DNA from: Arthrobacter sp.
GTDB taxonomy: Bacteria; Actinomycetota; Actinomycetes; Actinomycetales; Micrococcaceae
Direction of reading: 5' to 3'
Assembly (NCBI GenBank): GCA_030147325.1
Contig: JASLAA010000095.1
Span: 1 to 13,499 of the forward strand
Length of the DNA: 13,499 nucleotides
The notes under the pieces were generated by a model that did not search any database, was not told the origin of the DNA, and was given only the letters and a program-made list of their open reading frames with translations. The position numbers and the translations under genes are program-made. The number at the start of each line of letters is the position of its first letter. Position 1 is the stretch's first letter. This document shows positions 1-6,014 of the stretch, in pieces.

Positions 1-55
1 ATCCCCGGCAACTCGAGCGGTGGTGGGGGCCGCCGGCCTGATACCCCGATGACGA

Positions 56-100
56 AAGCCGCCGCCGTCCCCGCGGTACGAGCGGGGACGACGGCGGCTT
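56..100 (-). terminator. Intrinsic terminator of the desaturase operon
   Basis: Two 19-nt arms (56-74 and 82-100) pair with a single mismatch around a 7-nt loop (75-81). On the minus strand the hairpin starts 9 nt after the desaturase stop codon and is followed by a short T run (CTTTCG). The stem is almost perfectly symmetrical, so it could also stop transcription arriving on the plus strand from a gene left of the window. The stem is seen directly; the terminator role is inferred. Confidence 0.8.
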
Positions 101-109
101 CCGGAGGTC

Positions 110-1255
110 CTAGGCCGTTGCGACCTTCTGCTTGCGGGGCGGCAGGGCGAGCTTGAAGATCTTCGCCCAGGTGGAGCCGACCTGCTTGGGCAGGGGGCCC
201 GTGGTGTACGGCAGCTTGTAGCGGGTGCAGATCTCGCGGACCTTGACTGCTACCTCCGCATACCGGTTGGACGGCAGGTCGGGGAAGCAGTGGTGCTCGA
301 TCTGGTGGGACAGGTTCCCGGACATCAGGTGCATGAACTTGGAGCCCGAGATGTTGGCCGAGCCGATCATCTGGCGGACGTACCAGTCACCGCGCGTCTC
401 ACCCTCCACCTCCTCCTCCGTGAACGTGTCCGTGCCGTCGGGGAAGTGGCCGCAGAAGATGATGGCGTGCGCCCAGAAGTTGCGGATCGCGTTCGCGGCG
501 AGCGTGCCGTAGAGGGCCTGCTTGCCGGAGCCGGTCAGCATCGCCACGGCGGGCGTGGCGGCGTAGTCCTTGGAGAACTGCTTGAGCACCTTGACGCCCA
601 CGGCCTTGAGGTCGCGGTTCATGGCCTCCTTGGTCTTGAGGCCCTCCTTGTACTCGGGGATCTCGAGGTCGTAGAGGGCGATGCCCCACTCGAAGACGGG
701 CGCCAGGATCGCGTTGTACAGCGGGTTACCGAGGTTGAACGGCTTCCAGGGCTGGTCGGGGTCCATGCGGAGCAGGTTGTAGCCGATGTCCCTGTCCTTA
801 CCGATGACGTTGGTCCAGCGGTGGTGCAGGTCGTTGTGCGTGTGCTGCCAGGAGCGCGCCGGGGTGACGAAGTCCCACTCCCACGTGGTCGAGTGGATGT
901 CGGGATCGCGCATCCAGTCCCACTGGCCGTGCAGGACGTTGTGCCCGATCTCCATGTTCTCGAGGATCTTGGCGACGCTCAGCATGGCCGTTCCGGCGAA
1001 CCAGGCGGGCTTGTACTTGCTGAAGAGCAGGGTGCCGCGGCCGGCGAACTCCAGGCTGCGCTGCACCTTGATGACGCGGCGGATGTACGCGGCGTCGGTG
1101 GCTCCACGCTTGGCGAGGATCTCGTCGCGGACGGCGTCGAGCTCGCGTCCGAGTTCCTCGACCTGCTCGTCCGTCAGGTGCTTGGCGGCGTCGGGGCGGA
1201 CCAAGGGGTGGCCCGACGCCGCAAGGGCGCCTGGGCGGGTCAGCGTGGTGGTCAT
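110..1255 (-). CDS. Acyl-CoA/acyl-lipid fatty acid desaturase (DesA3-like)
   Basis: A 381-residue membrane di-iron desaturase that introduces a cis double bond into fatty acyl chains at the cytoplasmic membrane. The three histidine boxes are all visible: GHNVLHG (His105, His109), HTHNDLHH (His138, His140, His144, His145) and QIEHH (His321, His322), with a further His270 in CGHF. The segment around SGNLSHQIEHH, followed by FPDLPSNRY, closely matches what I know of mycobacterial DesA3 (Rv3229c), a stearoyl-CoA delta-9 desaturase; the exact regiospecificity cannot be read from the sequence. The start is ATG at 1255 with AGAGGAG at 1261-1267, five bases upstream. It lies 22 bp after the reductase gene and is surely co-transcribed with it, the same pairing as Rv3230c-Rv3229c. 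It is followed by a hairpin terminator. Length is normal for the family and nothing looks broken. Confidence 0.95.
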   Translation of the reverse strand: MTTTLTRPGALAASGHPLVRPDAAKHLTDEQVEELGRELDAVRDEILAKRGATDAAYIRRVIKVQRSLEFAGRGTLLFSKYKPAWFAGTAMLSVAKILENMEIGHNVLHGQWDWMRDPDIHSTTWEWDFVTPARSWQHTHNDLHHRWTNVIGKDRDIGYNLLRMDPDQPWKPFNLGNPLYNAILAPVFEWGIALYDLEIPEYKEGLKTKEAMNRDLKAVGVKVLKQFSKDYAATPAVAMLTGSGKQALYGTLAANAIRNFWAHAIIFCGHFPDGTDTFTEEEVEGETRGDWYVRQMIGSANISGSKFMHLMSGNLSHQIEHHCFPDLPSNRYAEVAVKVREICTRYKLPYTTGPLPKQVGSTWAKIFKLALPPRKQKVATA

Positions 1256-1277
1256 GGGGACTCCTCTGGTGGGGGTT

Positions 1278-2378
1278 TCAGATGTCGAGGTTCACGGGCC
1301 CGGCTGCTGCCGAGACGCAGGTCTGGATGAGTTGGCCGGGGTTGTTGTGGAGTTCCCCGGTCCGGAGGTCACGCACCTGGCCGGCGCGTAGCGGCAGGAG
1401 GCAGCTGTGGCAGATGCCCATGCGGCAGCCACTGGGCATGAGGACGCCGGCGTCCTCCCCGATGTCCAGCAGCGGGGTGTCGCCGTCCGCCTGGACCTCG
1501 CGGTCGGACTGCTCGAAGGTGACGAGTCCGCCGTCGTGCCCGGCGCCGGCTGTCAGGTCGGTGCTGAAGCGTTCGATCGTCAGCGTTCCGGTGGAAGCCT
1601 GTCCCGCTCCTGCGTCGGCACCGGCGGGTCCGGTCTCGAGGGCGGCTTCGCGGCGCCACAGTTCCTCGGCGTCGTCGAGGAAGCCCTCGGGCCCGCAGGC
1701 GTAGGCCGCCCGCGAACGCCAGTCGGGGCAGAGCTCCGCCACGGTCTTCGCGGTGAATTCGAGGCGTCCCCGGGCGCTGGTGAACCAGTGCCGGACGGTG
1801 AGGTTCGGGAACTGGTCCGCGAGTTCGTCCAGCTCCTCGCGGAAAAGGCTCTTCTCCGGGGTGCTGTTCGAGTTGATGAGGACCACGTTCGCGTCCGGAC
1901 GGCGGGGGATGAGCGTGCGGATCATCGACATGACGGGGGTGATGCCGCTGCCGGCCGTGAGCATGAGCAGCGACCGCGGGTGCTCGGGGAGCACGAAGTC
2001 GCCCTGCGGCGGCGCGAGGAACAGGACGTCCCCCGGTGCGGTGTCCCGCACCAGGACGTGTGACACGGAGCCGGCGTCCTTCACGGTGATCGCGGGATCG
2101 TGGCCGGCGGCGTTGCTCAGTGAATAGGAACGCCACTGCCGGACGCCGTTCAGCTCGACGCCGATGCGCGCCCACTGCCCGGCCTGGTGTGCGTGCCAGC
2201 CCTTACCGGGGCGGAAGTAGATGGTGGCCGAATCCTCGGTCTCGCGCTCCACCCGGGTGACGACCCCACGGAGCTGGCGCGAGGAGTACACCGGGTTGAA
2301 GAGCGCGAGGAAGTCCTCCGGTGTGAGCGGGGTGGTGAGCGCGGATGCTGCACGCGCCAACTGTCGGAACCGGATCAT
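1278..2378 (-). CDS. Ferredoxin--NAD(P)H oxidoreductase with C-terminal 2Fe-2S domain (desaturase electron donor)
   Basis: A 366-residue fused reductase expected to feed electrons from NAD(P)H through FAD and an iron-sulfur centre to the desaturase encoded just downstream. Domain order: FAD-binding barrel at about 35-130 with the flavin motif RSYSLS (83-88); NAD(P)-binding domain at about 135-245 with TAGSGITP (141-148) and CGPEGF (228-233); an Ala/Gly-rich linker near 248-265; then a plant-type ferredoxin domain with Cys318, Cys323, Cys326 and Cys354 (CX4CX2CX27C). This is the Rv3230c-type partner of DesA3. A longer reading from ATG 2426 is open, but a TTATAT -10 element lies inside that extension, ten bases before ATG 2378, and the added residues do not look like protein. 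I therefore use 2378, which predicts a nearly leaderless mRNA. The start choice is an inference; the function is well supported. Confidence 0.92.
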   Translation of the reverse strand: MIRFRQLARAASALTTPLTPEDFLALFNPVYSSRQLRGVVTRVERETEDSATIYFRPGKGWHAHQAGQWARIGVELNGVRQWRSYSLSNAAGHDPAITVKDAGSVSHVLVRDTAPGDVLFLAPPQGDFVLPEHPRSLLMLTAGSGITPVMSMIRTLIPRRPDANVVLINSNSTPEKSLFREELDELADQFPNLTVRHWFTSARGRLEFTAKTVAELCPDWRSRAAYACGPEGFLDDAEELWRREAALETGPAGADAGAGQASTGTLTIERFSTDLTAGAGHDGGLVTFEQSDREVQADGDTPLLDIGEDAGVLMPSGCRMGICHSCLLPLRAGQVRDLRTGELHNNPGQLIQTCVSAAAGPVNLDI

Positions 2379-2388
2379 TGCACTAACG

Positions 2389-2417
2389 ATATAACCTCTC
2401 CCGCTAAAAATCTTCGC
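2389..2417 (-). promoter_or_regulatory. Predicted promoter of the reductase-desaturase operon
   Basis: On the minus strand TTATAT (2389-2394) is a good -10 element. Seventeen bases further upstream the -35 position holds GCGAAG (2412-2417), a poor match to TTGACA. A weak -35 fits a promoter that needs an activator, such as the divergent PucR-type protein. The predicted transcript start is around 2381-2383, only a few bases before ATG 2378. Confidence 0.5.
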
Positions 2418-2419
2418 TC

Positions 2420-2448
2420 CTGACATAGAGTTGCGGGAGCCGTATTAT
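2420..2448 (+). promoter_or_regulatory. Predicted promoter of the PucR-type regulator gene
   Basis: CTGACA (2420-2425, five of six to TTGACA) and TATTAT (2443-2448, close to TATAAT) are spaced by 17 bp, a near-ideal housekeeping promoter. Transcription would start at about 2453-2456. That rules out the upstream TTG at 2431 as the start codon if this promoter is used, and leaves GTG 2479 with GGGGA at 2464-2468. Confidence 0.6.
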
Positions 2449-2478
2449 CGCGACGAAATAGATGGGGACGTACAGGAC

Positions 2479-3672
2479 GTGGATGACACTGCAGCCGCAC
2501 CACTCGAGCCACCCTGGCTGGCACTTCCACCCGACGTCAGCGAACGGCTGCGGCCGCTGACACCGGATCTCGTGGAGGCGATCATTCAGGCCGTCCCCCA
2601 GCTGGTGCCGGCCTACGCGCGTCCCATCGAGGGTGGGTTCGGCCGCGGACTCCGGCTCGGGGTCGCGGTTGCGCTGGAGCGTTTTCTCGAGTTGCCGGGC
2701 ACGAGGCTGCCCGCCCTGTCCGACCAGAGCCGCCAGCTGGTGGCGGGCCTGGGCCGCGGCGAGTTCCGACAGGGCCGCAGCATGGATTCGTTGCTCGGGG
2801 CCTACCGGATGGGAGCGCGGGTGACGTTCCGGGAGATGTCACGCCATTCCATGGACGCCGGACTGGGCCCCGCCGTCGTGGTTGACCTCGGGGAATCGAT
2901 CATGGCGTACATCGACGAGCTCTCGGCGGTGAGTGCCGGGGCCTACGCCTTCGCACAGTCCGAACGCGCGGGCGCAGTGGACCGGCGCCGCGCGGAGCTG
3001 CTGGAGCTGCTCCTGCTCGGCCAGGCGGACGAGACAGCGCTGCGCCAGGCGGCCTCGCTCGCGGACTGGGCCGTGCCGGCCCAGATCGCCGTCGTCACGC
3101 TGCCGCTGGACCGCTCCCAGGGATTGCGGCAACGCCTGGCGCCCGGTGGCATCGTCGTCGAGCGCGAGACGGACGCCGTGGCGCTGGTCCCCGAACGCGG
3201 GCCGGCGTCGCGGGCGGAGCTCCACCGCATCCTCACCGGCAGGAGCGCCGCGGTCGGCCCTGCGGGTGGACTCGAGCAGGTGGCGCAGTCGCTGCGACTG
3301 GCGGTGCTGGCGGCATCCATGCTCCCTCCGCGCGAGGCCGACGACGCCCCACCGGTCTGGGCCCATGAGCACCTCACCGAGGTGATCCTGGCCGCGGAGC
3401 CGTCTGCCACCGGGGAACTGGCGCGGCGCCGTCTGGCACCGCTGGCAGGGCTCGCCGACGGCCAGCGGGAGAAGCTCGAGGAGACCCTGCTCGCCTGGCT
3501 GCGTCACTGGGGCCAGCGGGCCCCGATCGCGGAGGAGCTCGGCATCCACGCACAGACCGTCGGGTACCGCGTGCTCCAGCTACGGGAACTGTTCGGGGAC
3601 GATCTCAGGGACCCGACGGCGCGCTTCGAACTGGAGATCGCCCTGCGCAGCGTGCGCCGGGCACCTGTCTAG
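2479..3672 (+). CDS. PucR/CdaR-family transcriptional regulator with RsbRD-type N-terminal domain
   Basis: A 397-residue DNA-binding regulator. Residues about 28-165 resemble the RsbRD N-terminal sensory domain found in many actinobacterial PucR-like proteins (helical, with the GRSMDSLLGAYR stretch near 99-110). The middle (about 170-310) has the usual CdaR-like layout. The C-terminal PucR helix-turn-helix is clear at about 347-372 (IAEELGIHAQTVGYRVLQL), followed by the short RFELEIALR helix typical of the family. The effector is unknown. It is transcribed divergently from the reductase-desaturase operon, so control of that operon and of itself is the natural inference. I chose GTG 2479 because the promoter at 2420-2448 would start transcription downstream of the alternative TTG at 2431, and GGGGA lies ten bases before GTG. 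Its stop codon overlaps the stop of the convergent glycosylase gene. Confidence 0.85.
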   Translation: MDDTAAAPLEPPWLALPPDVSERLRPLTPDLVEAIIQAVPQLVPAYARPIEGGFGRGLRLGVAVALERFLELPGTRLPALSDQSRQLVAGLGRGEFRQGRSMDSLLGAYRMGARVTFREMSRHSMDAGLGPAVVVDLGESIMAYIDELSAVSAGAYAFAQSERAGAVDRRRAELLELLLLGQADETALRQAASLADWAVPAQIAVVTLPLDRSQGLRQRLAPGGIVVERETDAVALVPERGPASRAELHRILTGRSAAVGPAGGLEQVAQSLRLAVLAASMLPPREADDAPPVWAHEHLTEVILAAEPSATGELARRRLAPLAGLADGQREKLEETLLAWLRHWGQRAPIAEELGIHAQTVGYRVLQLRELFGDDLRDPTARFELEIALRSVRRAPV

Positions 3673-4532
3673 GGATCCCGGTAGGTCGCCGACGTCCAGA
3701 GGTGGAAGAGGGCATAGGCCCGGTAGGGGCGCCACGCCTCGGCCAGCCGCTCGGCGTCCGCGATGCTCGGATTGCCCATGGCCCGCCGCGCCACGAGGTC
3801 ACCCGGGGTGAAGGCGTCGGCATCCCGGAGGACGCGCACGGCGAGGTAGTCGGCGGACCACGGCCCGATCCCCGGTAGGGCGAGGAGCTCCTTGCGCAGG
3901 AGCACGTGGTCACCGCCCGGGTCGAGGGCCAGCCCGGCGACGACGGCGCGGGCCACGTTCTGCACGGTCGCCGCCCGGGTGCGGGTCACCCCGATCGCAG
4001 CGCGCAGTTCCTCGTGGGGCGCGACGGCGAGAACCTCCGGCGTGGGGAAGCGGACGAGGCCCGACGGCGTCGGTGTCCCGTACGCCGCCGCGAGCCTGCC
4101 CCCGAACGTGCCGCCCGCCGCCACGGACACCTGCTGCCCCAGGACCGTCATGACCGCGGCCTCGAAGGCATCCGGGTATCCGACAACCCTCAGGCCGGGA
4201 CGCCGGTGCACCAGCGGACCCAGGAGCGGGTCCCGGTCGAAGGCGCGCGCGACGGCGCCGGTGTCCGTATCGAGGTCCAGCCAGGACCGGGAGGTGCGGA
4301 CGAGCTCGGCGAACTCGCCGTCGTCGTCGGTGTCCGCCACCAGCTCGACGGCGTCCGGGCGGATGGTGACGGTGACCCGGCGCGGGCCGCCCGTCGTACC
4401 GAGCAGCCGCGTGTGCGAGCGCCCGGGCCTGTCCGTCACCTCGCAGCCGGGGATCGCGTGATTCGCGAGGATCGCGGCCATCGGCCCGGCCTCGAGCGTG
4501 CCGTTCGGAGCCAGGACCGCGGTGCGGCTCAC
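3669..4532 (-). CDS. alkA: AlkA-type DNA-3-methyladenine glycosylase (HhH-GPD superfamily)
   Basis: A 287-residue monofunctional base-excision repair glycosylase that removes alkylated bases such as 3-methyladenine. Residues about 14-95 look like the AlkA N-terminal domain (PMAAILANHAIPG). The HhH-GPD domain starts near 118 (GYPDAFEAAVMTVLGQQVS), with the hairpin LPGIGPWSA at 219-227. The catalytic aspartate is Asp245 in FTPGDLVARR, aligned by eye with E. coli AlkA Asp238. The C-terminal WRPYRAYALFHLW (267-279) is typical of the family. Length is close to E. coli AlkA (282); there is no Ada domain fused in front. The start is GTG 4530-4532, whose GTGA overlaps the TGA of the upstream SDR gene; there is no good ribosome binding site, so expression probably depends on coupling. 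A much longer upstream open frame is antisense-like GC noise within the SDR gene. Confidence 0.87.
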   Translation of the reverse strand: MSRTAVLAPNGTLEAGPMAAILANHAIPGCEVTDRPGRSHTRLLGTTGGPRRVTVTIRPDAVELVADTDDDGEFAELVRTSRSWLDLDTDTGAVARAFDRDPLLGPLVHRRPGLRVVGYPDAFEAAVMTVLGQQVSVAAGGTFGGRLAAAYGTPTPSGLVRFPTPEVLAVAPHEELRAAIGVTRTRAATVQNVARAVVAGLALDPGGDHVLLRKELLALPGIGPWSADYLAVRVLRDADAFTPGDLVARRAMGNPSIADAERLAEAWRPYRAYALFHLWTSATYRDP

Positions 4533-5329
4533 GGGAGGATGGCGTCCACGTACCCGCCGTCGACCCGCACGGCTGCCCCGGTCGTGGCCGAGGCCAGCGG
4601 GGAGGCGAGATATGTCACCATGTTCGCGATCTCGGCCGGCTCGATCAGGCGTTCCAGGAGCGACTGCGGTCGGTGGTCCTTCATGAACTGGCGCTGAGCG
4701 TCCTCCCACTCGAGGTCCTTGTCCACCAGCTGGTAGACGAAGTCCTCGACGCCACCGGTGTGGGTGGGCCCCGCGATGATGGAATTCACCGTGACGCCGG
4801 TACCCCTGGCCTCCTTCGCGAAGCCGCGCGAGACGGCGAGCAGCGCCGTCTTGGACACCCCGTAGTGGATCATCTCGGCCGGGATGACGACGGCGGAATC
4901 GCTCGCGATGTACTGGACGCGGCCCCAGCCCGCCTCGGTCATCCCGGGAAGGTAGGCACGCGTGAGTCGGATGGCGGTCAGCACGTTGACCTCGAAGTAG
5001 CGGCGCCACTCGGCGTCGTCGATCTCCAGGGCGGGCTGTGCGCCGAAGATGCCGAGATTGTTGATCAGGATGTCCACCGCCGGCAGGGCCCGCAGCGCCG
5101 TCGCGACGCCGTCGTCCGTGGTGACGTCGGCGGCGACGGACAGGAGGTCGGCGTCCGGCACGTCCGTGCGGATGGTCTCCATGGCGCGGGCGACGCTGCG
5201 GTTGCTGCGCCCGTTGACGCCCACGCGGGCGCCTGCTCCGGCGAGCCCGGCCGCGATCGCCAGGCCGATGCCCTGGGTCGATCCGGTCACGAGCGCCGTT
5301 CTGCCGCTGAGGTCGATTGCCAATGCCAT
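4529..5329 (-). CDS. Short-chain dehydrogenase/reductase (SDR family oxidoreductase)
   Basis: A 266-residue classical SDR, a soluble NAD(P)(H)-dependent alcohol or carbonyl oxidoreductase of unknown substrate. The cofactor motif TGSTQGIG is at 15-22, NNLG (a variant of NNAG) at 90-93, the structural Asn115 in FEVNVL, and the active site is Ser143, Tyr156 and Lys160 (YGVSK). The C-terminal TTGAAVRVDGGY (249-260) is the usual SDR ending. Arg41 and Asn43 just after the second beta strand hint at NADP preference, which is uncertain. The start is ATG 5329 with AGGAG at 5335-5339; the open frame continues upstream for 26 codons but those residues are unlike an SDR. A TAGGGT at 5361-5366 on the minus strand is a possible -10 with no clear -35. 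Its stop overlaps the AlkA start by four bases, so the two genes form an operon. Confidence 0.9.
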   Translation of the reverse strand: MALAIDLSGRTALVTGSTQGIGLAIAAGLAGAGARVGVNGRSNRSVARAMETIRTDVPDADLLSVAADVTTDDGVATALRALPAVDILINNLGIFGAQPALEIDDAEWRRYFEVNVLTAIRLTRAYLPGMTEAGWGRVQYIASDSAVVIPAEMIHYGVSKTALLAVSRGFAKEARGTGVTVNSIIAGPTHTGGVEDFVYQLVDKDLEWEDAQRQFMKDHRPQSLLERLIEPAEIANMVTYLASPLASATTGAAVRVDGGYVDAILP

Positions 5330-5349
5330 GGGGGCTCCTGAGTGGTCGG

Positions 5350-5381
5350 GGTCTGGATCAACCCTACGACGACGCCAGACC
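5350..5381. repeat. Short inverted repeat upstream of the SDR gene
   Basis: GGTCTGG (5350-5356) and CCAGACC (5375-5381) form a perfect 7-bp inverted repeat with an 18-bp spacer. The spacer contains the possible minus-strand -10 TAGGGT (5361-5366). It could be an operator for the SDR-glycosylase pair; chance is also plausible for a repeat this short. Confidence 0.3.
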
Positions 5382-5509
5382 GGCCGAGCGGGCAGATCGG
5401 CCGCCACCGTGCAGGGACTCCACGCCTACCACGCTCGCGCCCATCCGTCACATTGCCGGTCGGCTTGACCCGATGACCCTTGATGGAGAAAAGTCTCAGC
5501 GGTAACGGG

Positions 5510-5529
5510 TATATTGCTCCCCGTATATG
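5510..5529 (+). promoter_or_regulatory. AT-rich candidate -10 region of the DUF4193 gene
   Basis: TATATT (5510-5515) and TATATG (5524-5529) stand out in an otherwise GC-rich leader and are the likeliest -10 elements. No convincing -35 is found at 16-18 bp from either. TTGACC (5465-5470) and TTGATG (5480-5485) lie too far upstream. The transcript would carry a leader of roughly 70-90 nt. Confidence 0.35.
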
Positions 5530-5606
5530 GAATACTTCCGCCTCTTCCGAGGTTGAGAGTGGCATCTGGGCGTCATTCCCGCCCCATAGAAGGAGAATCA
5601 ACCCCC

Positions 5607-5912
5607 ATGGCAACCGACTACGACGAGCCACGCGTTCGCCCGGAAGACCAGCCGGCCAACGAGTCCCTGGAGGCAATCCAGGCCCAGCGCAGCGCAACCA
5701 CGCAGACTGCGCTGATCGATGTCGAGGACGGCGAGACAGCCGAAGGCATCGACCTCCCCGGAGCCGATCTCTCGCACGAGGAACTCCTCATCCAGGTCAT
5801 CCCCCAGCAGGAGGACGAATTCACCTGCATGTCCTGTTTCCTGGTGCATCACCGCAGCCAGCTTGCTCGCGAGAAGAATGGCGACAAGTTCTGCACCGAG
5901 TGCGAGGGCTGA
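5607..5912 (+). CDS. DUF4193 domain-containing protein (zinc-ribbon-like)
   Basis: A 101-residue acidic protein of the actinobacterial DUF4193 family, function unknown. It begins MATDYDEPR, contains the family core LPGADLSHEELLIQV at about 50-64, and ends with two cysteine pairs, Cys74/Cys77 and Cys96/Cys99 (CX2C-X18-CX2C), separated by FLVHHRSQLA. That spacing suggests a bound zinc ion and possibly a nucleic-acid or protein-binding ribbon; this is an inference. The start is ATG 5607 with AGAAGGAG at 5588-5595; the reading frame continues upstream but without family residues. The gene is monocistronic, with a strong terminator at 5934-5963. From memory, the mycobacterial relative Rv2699c lies near dut and suhB; neither is seen here, so this may be a relocated copy or a paralogue. 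Confidence 0.92.
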   Translation: MATDYDEPRVRPEDQPANESLEAIQAQRSATTQTALIDVEDGETAEGIDLPGADLSHEELLIQVIPQQEDEFTCMSCFLVHHRSQLAREKNGDKFCTECEG

Positions 5913-5933
5913 CAGCCCGTCCGACATACGTGG

Positions 5934-5963
5934 GCCCCTGGCTTCCTGGCCAGGGGCTTTCTC
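5934..5963 (+). terminator. Intrinsic terminator after the DUF4193 gene
   Basis: A perfect 9-bp GC-rich stem (GCCCCTGGC 5934-5942 with GCCAGGGGC 5949-5957), a 6-nt loop and a following TTTCTCT form a textbook rho-independent terminator 21 bp after the stop codon. Confidence 0.9.
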
Positions 5964-6002
5964 TATCCGCCGGGCCTGTCGCACGGGTCCGTGCGGCCGC
6001 AG

Positions 6003-6008
6003 TACGGT
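6003..6008 (+). promoter_or_regulatory. Candidate -10 element for a leaderless alpha/beta hydrolase mRNA
   Basis: TACGGT fits the actinobacterial TANNNT -10 shape and ends six bases before ATG 6015, the geometry expected when transcription starts on the A of the start codon. The -35 region is not recognisable. The same bases include GGTGA, a weak ribosome binding site, so a leadered transcript from further upstream is the alternative. Confidence 0.4.
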
Positions 6009-6014
6009 GATCGC

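Larger units (their letters stand above)
2387..2450. promoter_or_regulatory. Imperfect dyad covering both divergent promoters (candidate regulator site)
   Basis: The 18-nt segment 2387-2404 matches the reverse complement of 2433-2450 at 14 of 18 positions. The longest perfect part is CTCCCGC (2398-2404) against GCGGGAG (2433-2439). The centre is at about 2418.5, and the two -10 boxes fall at exactly mirrored positions. Part of the symmetry is simply the two -10 boxes, but the GCGGGAG arms lie in the spacers, where a regulator could act on both promoters. Binding by the neighbouring PucR-type protein is inferred. Confidence 0.5.

Noticed and set aside
2..52. Possible C-terminal tail of a plus-strand gene from the left edge (ending TGA at 50-52)
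   Set aside because: Sixteen codons without recognisable features are too few. It would make the 56-100 hairpin a shared terminator of convergent genes, but cannot be supported from this window.
290..1330. Long plus-strand open frame across the desaturase gene
   Set aside because: It is antisense to a gene with complete His boxes, and its translation is rich in Val, Gly, Arg and Leu with no recognisable motif; it results from GC-biased codons. Similar shadows opposite the reductase (1407-2063), SDR (4673-5341) and hydrolase (5598-6659) were rejected for the same reason.
4533..5009. N-terminal extension of the AlkA frame by about 159 codons
   Set aside because: It lies out of frame inside the SDR gene and translates to low-complexity Arg/Gly/His-rich sequence; the GTGA overlap gives a normal AlkA length.
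5341..5606. Possible small RNA or riboswitch between the SDR and DUF4193 genes
   Set aside because: Apart from one short inverted repeat and an AT-rich promoter-like patch, I see no stem set or known riboswitch core.
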